Assembly (NCBI GenBank): GCA_014730295.1
Contig: WJIN01000156.1
Span: 1-5,570 of the forward strand
DNA: 5,570 nt
DNA from: Promethearchaeota archaeon
GTDB lineage: Archaea; Asgardarchaeota; Lokiarchaeia; Sigynarchaeales; SOKP01
Reading direction: 5' to 3'
Shown: positions 1 to 5,570 of the stretch, piece after piece
Layout: the number at the start of each line of letters is the position of its first letter
How positions within the stretch are numbered: position 1 is the first letter of the stretch
The notes under the pieces: generated by a model
Database searches by the model: none
What the model was told of the DNA's origin: nothing
What the model saw: the letters and a program-made list of their open reading frames with translations, nothing else
Position numbers and translations under genes: made by a program

Positions 1-2
1 CA

Positions 3-275
3 GCAGCACTAAATCAAGGAGCAAGAGCATATGAATCTGGAGCAACAGCAGGATCTGTAGGTTGGGAACATAATGTATACGAAGCATTTAGTGGAGCACA
101 AGGAGAAATGTCTGGTGTAAAAGATACGTTTGATCCAGTAGCAGAATTGATTGGAAATTTAGCAAATGGAGATACTGTAGGACACTACAGAATACTATAT
201 TTCAAAACCCTACTTGGGTATCTACCTTCTGCAATCCTTAAATTTTGTGAATACAATCCTAAATGGATATTATAA
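3..275 (+). CDS. 3' end of an unrecognised protein (5' truncated by window edge)
   Basis: An open frame enters from the left edge and runs for 90 codons to a TAA at 273-275. The other two plus-strand frames hit stops within the first 35 bases. The first part is rich in Ala and Gly, mostly with GCA and GGA codons (AYESGATAGSVGWEHN, then GAQGEMSG). The last 30 residues become hydrophobic and aromatic (YRILYFKTLLGYLPSAILKF) and could be a single amphipathic or membrane-associated helix. I do not recognise the family. The Ala/Gly-rich style differs from the Lys/Asn/Ile-rich proteins downstream. The change in character near residue 58 could also mean that the true frame is lost by a frameshift and the tail is fortuitous. 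The stop lies 2 bases before the end of a convergent minus-strand remnant. Whether it is a real gene end is only moderately supported. Confidence 0.45.
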   Translation, partial: AALNQGARAYESGATAGSVGWEHNVYEAFSGAQGEMSGVKDTFDPVAELIGNLANGDTVGHYRILYFKTLLGYLPSAILKFCEYNPKWIL

Positions 276-277
276 AT

Positions 278-651
278 CTAATATAGAATATTAAATAAAT
301 GGAAGAACTCATTAAAAAAGATTATTAAATTATCGTAAAAATATTTCCATGCAAAAAAATAATCAAATTCTTCATTTGAAAATTGGTCTTTACCCGATAC
401 TCTTCTATTGGAAGGGTAATTCAAAATCATAATTTTATTTAGTTTTCGAGCATCACCTTTTTTTCCATACTCTTTTAAAGATGCTCGGATTTTTTTGCTC
501 TCCTGAGATCTTTTAAAACGGGCAATAAATACGAAGCTGCCTCCGAATAGCCGATTCCGGAAAGAATATGGACTCTTTCGTGCTTTTTAATTCCCTTATC
601 CAGATAGTATATTTCTTTAAAATTATGGAATTTGCTAAAGGAAGATAAGCT
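278..651 (-). pseudogene. Decayed minus-strand coding remnant with one frameshift
   Basis: Two minus-strand frames each look protein-like and join end to end. The upstream frame is open from 651 down to a TAA at 475-477 and includes ERVHILSGIGYSEAASYLL. The downstream frame ends at a TAG at 278-280 and includes SLKEYGKKGDARKLNK and SGKDQFSNEEFDYFFAWKYF. Adding one base in the run of seven A (plus-strand T at 490-496) joins them into one reading frame of about 120 residues. There is no ATG in the upstream part, and a TAA at 652-654 closes it, so the 5' end is also lost. I do not recognise the family. The alternative is that these are chance open stretches, or that the break is a homopolymer sequencing error in a gene whose start is also damaged. 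With the leader of the next gene, this explains the 620-base stretch without an intact gene. Confidence 0.4.
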
Positions 652-743
652 TTAGATTAGAAAACTAAGTCTTTACGTGGGAGATATGGGGAATAGATTT
701 TACAAATTTTAATTTGAGAAAAAAATATGTTTGATGCTCGAAA
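444..743. repeat. 12-bp inverted repeat pair, arms 444-455 and 732-743
   Basis: TTTCGAGCATCA at 444-455 is the exact reverse complement of TGATGCTCGAAA at 732-743, and the match stops at both ends. The inner 8-mer GATGCTCG occurs a third time at 480-487. The arms bracket about 300 bases covering most of the decayed minus-strand remnant. They could be terminal repeats of a tiny dead element, or a chance match; no target-site duplication is obvious. Confidence 0.2.
447..496 (+). terminator. Possible hairpin followed by a T-run
   Basis: CGAGCATC at 447-454 pairs perfectly with GATGCTCG at 480-487 across a 25-base loop. A run of seven T at 490-496 follows almost directly. This resembles a stem-loop terminator for plus-strand transcripts leaving the gene that ends at 275. 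The loop is long, the site lies 170 bases past that stop codon, and it overlaps a decayed minus-strand coding remnant, so a chance origin is quite possible. In an archaeon the T-run alone could act as the terminator. Confidence 0.2.
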
Positions 744-828
744 TGATAATTATACTTTAAATACTTTAAAATTCAAAATTACTTTGGATTAAAACTTTAA
801 AAATTTCCGAACTTTACCTAAATAAGAA

Positions 829-856
829 AATCTTTAAATTGATTTAGTATATTTAG
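829..856 (+). promoter_or_regulatory. Candidate archaeal TATA region for the CARF-HEPN gene
   Basis: The 245 bases upstream of the start at 896 are strongly AT-rich. CTTTAAATTG near 832-841 and AGTATATTTA near 847-856 both look like archaeal TATA boxes at a workable distance from a short leader. Similar TTTAAA strings also occur near 757-770, so the choice is uncertain. I see no operator-like palindrome here. Confidence 0.25.
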
Positions 857-880
857 ATCGTTATGAAAAAAAAGAAAACC

Positions 881-888
881 AGAAGGTG
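881..888 (+). promoter_or_regulatory. Ribosome binding site for the gene starting at 896
   Basis: AGAAGGTG contains AGGTG, complementary to the CACCU of the 16S rRNA 3' end, and is spaced 7 bases from the ATG at 896. It is the best Shine-Dalgarno match in the window. It decides the start at 896 over the next in-frame ATG at 983. Confidence 0.7.
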
Positions 889-895
889 CTAAAGA

Positions 896-2461
896 ATGGG
901 CGAATCAAAAAACTCTAAGAATAATACCATATCACTGTTAGAGAATTCTATAAAGGAAAAACTTACTGAATTGAAAGCGTTAATGAAGCAAGAATTGGAT
1001 TATTCCAAACTTGATCAAGAAATTTGGAAATTAAGTAAGCAAAAATTCAAGTTAGAAGCAAGATCAACCAAAAAATTTCAAAAATATCAAGGATTGATTT
1101 TTACCATTGGATTTTCACCCGAACCAATTGTACTTAACATCCTCGCAAATGAACCTGAATCTGTATATTTCATTTACACGAAGGAATCTGAAGTAATTTT
1201 GAATGAAATTATAGATGAAACACAACTGAAGCCTTCCTATTATCGGAGGGGGCGAATGGAACGAATATCCGCAGCGGATTCATATAATCAAGTAAAGAGA
1301 GGTATTCAATTCTTGAGTGAGGAAAAGGCTATTCCCATTGAAAGAATCGCCTTAGATCCCACCGGAGGTACAAAGATTATGAGTGTGGGATGTGGAATCG
1401 CAGCCTCTATATTCAATTTGGATATCCTCTATGTAAATAATCGGAAATATAATCCCGAGATAAGACGCCCGGAACCCGGTTCAGAAGTCTTAGTGAGTAT
1501 TCCCAATCCCTTTGATATCTATCAAGATGATAAAATATTGGAGGGTCTCAAATATTTAGAGACTTTAAATTTTGCGCATGCACGAGAAATCTTCTATAAA
1601 ATCAGTCGAACATCTACAAATCCTCTATTTGCCAAGCTTTTAGCATTAATCTCCGATATGTTATATCAATGGGATATGATTAATTATCATGAAGCATTGA
1701 GTTCGATTGGAAAAATTATAAAACTTATAAACCAAATAGAGCAAAATATCTCAAAAATTAAGGATGATGTAATCTCCGTGCTTGAAAAATGGGAAAACTA
1801 TTTGGAAATCATCATCGAATATATAAATAAGGGAAAAAGGGAAGTAGAAAAAATCTCTCCGCTTTTAATATATGATATTAAAAAGAATGCTGATAGGGAG
1901 TTCGAAAAAGGCATATACAATAATGCCTCATTAAAGTATTATAGAACCATTGAAATGATTAATCAATACATCCTATTTACCCAATTTAATATTAATACCC
2001 AAGAACCTGAGTATGATAATGTTCCCGAAGAATATAAAAACGAATTAATAAAAAAGGACTCTACTCCTAAGAAAGATGCTATTCAGGAGATCATTCTTAA
2101 GAAATATAATATTTTATGGAAAGATATTTATGAGAAAACCAATATTTTAGGAGAATATAAAGAAAGAGAGATTTTACCGCGACGAATTGGATTAATAGCA
2201 GGAGTCATCATGAGATATATTCTAGGTGATCCAAACATCAATAAAGATCTTGTTTTTAGAATACACGCTACTGCCGAACAGAGAAACAATTCCATATTTG
2301 CTCATGGAATTGAATCCGTTGACAAAAAAACCTGTAAAAAGCTGAAGAAAGTATGTGTAACTATAATGAAGAGCATTCAGATCGATTCGAATCTTAAAAA
2401 AGCGGTATTTGATACATATGAAATAGCGAAATTAACGGATTATATCATAAAAGTTCTCTAA
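896..2461 (+). CDS. CARF-HEPN ribonuclease, Csm6-like, Cas02710 (TIGR02710) family
   Basis: Seen: residues 1-62 form a charged helical, possibly coiled-coil, extension. A Rossmann-like CARF domain follows (about 65-215), with GFSPEPI at 72-78, DPTGGTK at 154-160 and RRPEPGSEVLV followed by PNP at about 190-205. A helical linker covers about 215-325. A HEPN domain follows from about 328, with the typical entry helix (EKGIYNNASLKYYRTIE, ending at 353), YxxREI at 421-426, RR at 429-430 and the catalytic motif RNNSIFAH (R463, H470; the Rx4-6H type). Known of the family: CARF domains bind cyclic oligoadenylates made by Cas10 of type III CRISPR systems, and binding switches on a dimeric HEPN single-stranded RNase that degrades cell and phage RNA. 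Inferred: this protein does the same in the cytoplasm. Both catalytic residues are intact and the length suits the family. No cas10 or CRISPR array is in the window, so the activating signal must come from elsewhere. The N-terminal extension is longer than I would expect. Csm6/Csx1 naming is loose here, so no symbol is given. Confidence 0.9.
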   Translation: MGESKNSKNNTISLLENSIKEKLTELKALMKQELDYSKLDQEIWKLSKQKFKLEARSTKKFQKYQGLIFTIGFSPEPIVLNILANEPESVYFIYTKESEVILNEIIDETQLKPSYYRRGRMERISAADSYNQVKRGIQFLSEEKAIPIERIALDPTGGTKIMSVGCGIAASIFNLDILYVNNRKYNPEIRRPEPGSEVLVSIPNPFDIYQDDKILEGLKYLETLNFAHAREIFYKISRTSTNPLFAKLLALISDMLYQWDMINYHEALSSIGKIIKLINQIEQNISKIKDDVISVLEKWENYLEIIIEYINKGKREVEKISPLLIYDIKKNADREFEKGIYNNASLKYYRTIEMINQYILFTQFNINTQEPEYDNVPEEYKNELIKKDSTPKKDAIQEIILKKYNILWKDIYEKTNILGEYKEREILPRRIGLIAGVIMRYILGDPNINKDLVFRIHATAEQRNNSIFAHGIESVDKKTCKKLKKVCVTIMKSIQIDSNLKKAVFDTYEIAKLTDYIIKVL

Positions 2462-2493
2462 CGTTAGTTTGAAATGTGTCTTCATAACTCTCA

Positions 2494-2634
2494 TTAATGA
2501 GTAGAAGGAGGGGAAATTTCAAACGACAGAATATAATCGGAAAGAAAACGTAATTTTCCTCTAATTCTTGTTTTTGGATGATTATACACTCAATTTCAAA
2601 ATGATACTCCTCATTTGAGATCTGACTTAACTTA
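2494..2634 (-). pseudogene. Truncated, frameshifted copy of the small coiled-coil gene at 5280-5570
   Basis: Read on the minus strand, this stretch encodes QISNEEYHFEIE followed by QKQE, matching QISKEEYHSEME...QKQE of the gene at the right end. One base is missing relative to that gene just after QKQE. Restoring it gives IRGKLRFLSDYILSFE and then a TAA at 2494-2496, closely following IRDKLRYFSGCILSFE in the other copy. Similarity fades upstream of about 2630, so the 5' part of the gene is gone. It lies convergent to the CARF-HEPN gene, 33 bases past its stop. The single-base loss and the truncation argue for a dead remnant. What the parent gene does is unknown. Confidence 0.7.
2518..2624. 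repeat. Direct repeat, left copy (partner 5295-5402)
   Basis: Hand alignment to 5295-5402 gives about 19 mismatches and one single-base gap over 108 columns, or about 81% identity. The ends are sharpest at TTCAAACGACAGAATA on the left and TTTGAGATCTG on the right. Both copies have the same orientation and lie 2.78 kb apart, bracketing the TPR-HEPN gene. The repeat corresponds to the 3' end of a small minus-strand gene. Confidence 0.85.
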
Positions 2635-2722
2635 ATAGAGCGAATTATTTTTAAATAGTGATATCTCCATAGTTATATCTGAAAAAAAGGTAAAGATATA
2701 GAAAAAATATTTTTAATAAGGA

Positions 2723-2730
2723 TTTATAAT
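2723..2730 (+). promoter_or_regulatory. Candidate TATA box for the TPR-HEPN gene
   Basis: TTTATAAT lies 55 bases before the TTG at 2785 and 82 before the ATG at 2812, in a very AT-rich leader. It fits an archaeal TATA box with a short 5' leader. Many other AT-rich strings are nearby, so support is weak. A separate promoter is expected because the gene is 323 bases from its upstream neighbour with an antisense remnant between them. Confidence 0.25.
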
Positions 2731-2784
2731 TGATTCTTATTTTGATAGTTAATAAAAAACTAAAAAAAATCTTGTACTAAGCTA

Positions 2785-5070
2785 TTGATCGAGTATAATT
2801 TAGAGTTAGAAATGATTATTGAGGATATCGTTGCAAAACGAATTTTAGAAAATGATATAATTAACAAACTAGTTGAATCAAATTTCATTCCAGAGAAAAT
2901 ATTACCAGATGGAGAATTTTCTGTAGTACATATATATTATGAGCTTATAATGCATTCCACCAAGACATTGTCTTTCAAACAATTTATTTCTTTGATAGAA
3001 TATTTATCATCATTTGCTGAACCACCAATTCATTATATGTTATGGTCAAAAATCATAAATAAAATGATACTGCAAGAAGATGAAGTTGGAGAAGCCTTTC
3101 CGATAAAGAATTCACAAGATCTCTTTAATTATATGAATATTATCAATTCATTCCCAAAATTAGGCAATATCTCAATTCTAGAAATCTTACTATACTCTTC
3201 TTACTCTTTTATCTCAAATGATATTACTTATTTAGATTTTCAAAAAATTTTACAGATAATCTTTAATATTGGTGGATGGAAGTTATGTAGTGAAAAAATC
3301 ATAGAAATGGTTACGAATTCCCCGTTAAATAGAGATCCAAAAAGTTTATTAAATACCTTAAAATCCAACTTTAAGAAGGAAGAATGGAAAGATTTAAATT
3401 ATTTTTATTTGATTATTGGTTCCCTATCTGGATTTATGCACCAATATGAAAAATCTTTGGAATTATTAGATCGTATAAATTTAGAATATGAGCCAATGAT
3501 TCATTATACGAGAGGTGAATTAAACCGAAAACTAAAAAAATATGAATTAGCAATTAGCAATTATCTATGTGCTCTTAAGATATTTGAATCAAAATCCTTT
3601 CCAAAAGAAGTATCAAAACTTTACATATTAATTGCACAAATATATTATCGGAATATTAAGGATTATGATAAGGCACTAGAGTATTATAAGAAACTTATGG
3701 AAAATGATATTAAATACGGAAATATAACTGAAGTTCCCAAATCATACTTCTTTATTTCACGTTTAGCTTTTAAAAATAGAAACTATGACCTCTATGTTGA
3801 GAATAATCTGATGTCAGTTAAATATAATAGAAAATTAGCAAATTATGAAGACGCAAAAAAAAGTCTAGAACATATCATCAGTTTTCTAGAGCGTCAACAA
3901 ATTTCCGAACAAATTATAGATTATCGGAGAGAATTGGATGACCTATATTCTGAGCTTAATGATAAAAAGGGAAAAGCAACAAACTTTGAAAGGATTGCAG
4001 ATACAGTATTAAAATTAGGAAAGACTGAAGAAGCTATAACATATTATGAAAAATCAATCGGTTTCTATGAGGAACTACGCAATTGGGCACATCTAATAAA
4101 AGTAAATCATAAATTGGCGAGATTACATGAAACAATTGGGAATATCAAGAATTCGAATTTGTACTATAAAAGCGCATACGAGTATTATAATAAAGCTGAA
4201 ATAGCACAGATACTAGATTATTTGGAATATGGGAGATTTAAAGAAATAGAGGAAAAAATTAATCTCTTATATATTGATGAAGAAAATGCTTTTTTCCTTG
4301 AAATTCTCAGATTAATTAATAGAGCATTGAACAGGCTTGTTAGATTTGATTACTATAATGCACGTTCAATTTTACTTAAACTAAAGGAAGAAATAAAAAA
4401 ACATCTAGGAACTTCCTCCAGTCAAATAAAAATTTTTCTTAAGGCATTCCAAGATAAAATTCTATTGAGATCACTAGAGATATTAGAAGAGATTATTACA
4501 AAAATTAAGAATGGCAATAAAACTAATATTTTCAATCTGACATTTGATATATATGAGTATAGAATTAATCTTGCTGATATTAACGGAGAAAATACATTAG
4601 TTTTACATCTGACTATAGCATATATCGAACGGCTAATTGAGAGAAAGTTGTTTCAGGAGTATAACATAATTTCTAAAAAAATGGATTGGTCGATTATTTC
4701 GGAAGAAAACTATAAAGGATTCAATAGGTTTATTAAAAACTATACTAGAGCTTATGATAATAGAGAAATAAAAACCACTCGAAGATTATCATTAAATTTA
4801 ATGTATCTAATCTTAGCTTTTTTGGATAATGATTTTTTTCAATTTTACAAAGATCATAAGAAATCGTTGAATCGTATAAGAATAGTGAGGAATAACACAT
4901 ATTTGGGCCATGAAGCGAGAATGACTCCAAAAAGTATTGTGAATAAATGTTTAGATATCATTCCAAAAATCAAAAAGTCTATGGGATTCAAATCAGATTC
5001 ACTGAATTTAATAACTCTCCAGCAGAAATCTATTCAAAAGCTCATAAATTTCATAATTTTTAACCTTTAA
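2785..5070 (+). CDS. TPR-HEPN protein: predicted ribonuclease with a TPR sensor in place of CARF
   Basis: Seen: an all-helical N-terminal region (about 1-200, with no motif I can name) precedes a tetratricopeptide array at about 203-475, with clear TPR signatures such as KKYELAISNYLCALKIF, KDYDKALEYYKKL and GKTEEAITYYEKSIGFYEEL. A helical C-terminal region follows (about 485-761). The C-terminus aligns with the HEPN domain of the neighbouring CARF protein: IE-x6-LF-x3-NI (614-628 against 352-366), YxxREI and RR (657-667 against 421-430), then RNNTYLGH (R702, H709) against RNNSIFAH. Arginine-to-motif spacing is 35 against 33 residues. Known: HEPN domains with Rx4-6H are usually metal-independent RNases working as dimers; TPRs bind proteins or peptides. 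Inferred: a defence or stress RNase triggered through its TPR or N-terminal part. No signal peptide or obvious membrane segment is seen. The TTG at 2785 is the outermost possible start; the ATG at 2812 (residue 10) is an equally good choice. Neither has a clear Shine-Dalgarno. An in-frame TAA at 2761 bounds it. Confidence 0.8.
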   Translation: MIEYNLELEMIIEDIVAKRILENDIINKLVESNFIPEKILPDGEFSVVHIYYELIMHSTKTLSFKQFISLIEYLSSFAEPPIHYMLWSKIINKMILQEDEVGEAFPIKNSQDLFNYMNIINSFPKLGNISILEILLYSSYSFISNDITYLDFQKILQIIFNIGGWKLCSEKIIEMVTNSPLNRDPKSLLNTLKSNFKKEEWKDLNYFYLIIGSLSGFMHQYEKSLELLDRINLEYEPMIHYTRGELNRKLKKYELAISNYLCALKIFESKSFPKEVSKLYILIAQIYYRNIKDYDKALEYYKKLMENDIKYGNITEVPKSYFFISRLAFKNRNYDLYVENNLMSVKYNRKLANYEDAKKSLEHIISFLERQQISEQIIDYRRELDDLYSELNDKKGKATNFERIADTVLKLGKTEEAITYYEKSIGFYEELRNWAHLIKVNHKLARLHETIGNIKNSNLYYKSAYEYYNKAEIAQILDYLEYGRFKEIEEKINLLYIDEENAFFLEILRLINRALNRLVRFDYYNARSILLKLKEEIKKHLGTSSSQIKIFLKAFQDKILLRSLEILEEIITKIKNGNKTNIFNLTFDIYEYRINLADINGENTLVLHLTIAYIERLIERKLFQEYNIISKKMDWSIISEENYKGFNRFIKNYTRAYDNREIKTTRRLSLNLMYLILAFLDNDFFQFYKDHKKSLNRIRIVRNNTYLGHEARMTPKSIVNKCLDIIPKIKKSMGFKSDSLNLITLQQKSIQKLINFIIFNL

Positions 5071-5090
5071 ATCTTGATCAGAAGGAGCTT

Positions 5091-5127
5091 AATTTTATCT
5101 TCTTTATGTAATTTTTATTCCTTTTCC
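5091..5127 (+). terminator. T-rich tract after the TPR-HEPN gene
   Basis: Several short T-runs (TTTTATCTTCTTTATG, TTTTTATTCC, TTTTCC) begin about 20 bases after the stop at 5068-5070. Archaeal transcription often ends at such T-rich tracts without a hairpin, and none is seen here. The rest of 5128-5279 is AT-rich spacer with no gene I can support. Confidence 0.3.
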
Positions 5128-5279
5128 AACCAATCTCCTTTAAAAATGATTTTTTGAGATGGATATCTCTTCCGAATTTGGAAGTAGATCCTCGATAGGA
5201 GTCTCTCCGACTAGTTACTCATATTTTATATAATTATCCGTAAAGAATATTTTTAAGATGTGCATTTATAGCTAGAATT

Positions 5280-5570
5280 TTAAGTAGAGGAAGATTCAAA
5301 CGACAGAATACAACCGGAAAAATAACGTAGTTTATCTCTGATTTCTTGTTTCTGGGTGGTTATAAGCTCCATTTCGGAGTGATATTCCTCCTTTGAGATC
5401 TGTCGTTTAAACTTCTTTTCTTTTAAGTCCAAACGCTTTCTTTCCAGGTTATAAGAAATCTCTTTTAAGTGATGGAAATAGTTCCGTGCTTTTTCTGTAA
5501 TTCCTTTTATATTGTCTTTATATAATTCCAAGGATTGAAGAAGTCTGTATTTATAGGAAGTAGTAAAAGA
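5280..5570 (-). CDS. Small coiled-coil protein of unknown function (5' end beyond window)
   Basis: The minus-strand frame is open from the right edge to a TAA at 5280-5282, giving 96 codons in view. A TTG at 5529-5531 could be a start, but the frame continues upstream without a stop, so the true start is probably outside. The protein is highly charged and helical (LERKRLDLKEKKFKRQISKE), with the heptad-like look of a coiled coil and a short amphipathic tail ending SFESSST. The RQISKEEYHSEMELI stretch resembles the short 'G-x-I-T-x-E-E-F' helices of SHOCT-like tails, but that is only a resemblance. No catalytic motif is seen. The gene is convergent to the TPR-HEPN gene, with 209 bases between stops. 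A decayed copy of its 3' end sits in the same position behind the CARF-HEPN gene, which supports this being a real gene. A link to the HEPN proteins, for instance as a regulator, is possible but untested. Confidence 0.6.
   Translation of the reverse strand, partial: SFTTSYKYRLLQSLELYKDNIKGITEKARNYFHHLKEISYNLERKRLDLKEKKFKRQISKEEYHSEMELITTQKQEIRDKLRYFSGCILSFESSST
5295..5402. repeat. Direct repeat, right copy (partner 2518-2624)
   Basis: This is the intact-frame copy of the roughly 108-bp direct repeat, coding for the last 36 or so residues of the small minus-strand gene. It has one more base than the left copy, at the point where the left copy loses its frame. Confidence 0.85.

Noticed and set aside
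2458..2501. Two perfect short palindromes after the CARF-HEPN gene: CTAACGTTAG (2458-2467) and CTCATTAATGAG (2490-2501)
   Set aside because: They are short and AT-rich, overlap a stop codon and the remnant's stop respectively, and lack a T-run or a matching partner elsewhere. Chance is adequate.
4745..4930. 61-residue minus-strand open frame
   Set aside because: It lies wholly inside the HEPN-coding end of the TPR gene on the opposite strand, has no ribosome site and has an unlikely composition; it is a shadow frame.
5115..5210. 31-codon minus-strand stretch (includes RIYFQIRKRYPSQK)
   Set aside because: It looks somewhat protein-like but is closed by a stop on both sides and lacks ATG, GTG or TTG at a sensible place. 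It is too short to support as a gene or remnant.
2518..5402. Direct repeats read as long terminal repeats or attachment sites of an integrated element
   Set aside because: The repeats are coding sequence of a small gene, differ by about 19%, and enclose no integrase or transposase. Gene duplication explains them better.
1..5570. CRISPR array
   Set aside because: I looked for regularly spaced 25-40-base repeats because of the CARF-HEPN gene; none is visible on either strand.

Overview
The window is AT-rich and encodes Lys/Ile/Asn/Glu-rich proteins. The one clear ribosome binding site (GGTG core) and the lack of bacterial-style -35/-10 boxes fit an archaeon. An Asgard or similar uncultured lineage is possible, but that is an impression of style and nothing here proves it. 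No CRISPR array, rRNA, tRNA or transposase is visible.

Layout: (1) 3-275 (+) is the 3' end of an unrecognised gene. (2) 276-895 holds no intact gene. It contains a decayed, frameshifted minus-strand coding remnant (about 278-651) and then the AT-rich leader of the next gene. (3) 896-2461 (+) encodes a 521-residue CARF-HEPN protein of the Csm6-like Cas02710 (TIGR02710 / PF09670) family. In this family a cyclic-oligoadenylate sensor domain controls a HEPN ribonuclease. (4) 2462-2784 carries a truncated, frameshifted minus-strand copy of the 3' end of a small coiled-coil gene. (5) 2785-5070 (+) encodes a 761-residue protein with a helical N-terminal region, a TPR array and a C-terminal domain. 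By hand alignment that C-terminal domain matches the HEPN domain of the CARF protein, including a second intact RNNxxxxH motif. (6) 5280-5570 (-) is the longer copy of the small coiled-coil gene; its 5' end lies outside the window.

The main result is that two neighbouring same-strand genes end in related Cas02710-type HEPN nuclease domains but carry different sensor parts: CARF in one, N-terminal region plus TPR in the other. Each HEPN gene is followed by a convergent copy of the same small-gene 3' end, about 81% identical over about 108 bp. This suggests a tandem duplication of a [HEPN 3' end + convergent small gene] unit, or a recombination hotspot that swaps sensor modules. Frameshifted remnants and repeats between genes are typical of a fast-turnover defence region. 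Function is inferred from domains only; no cas10 or other cas gene is in view.
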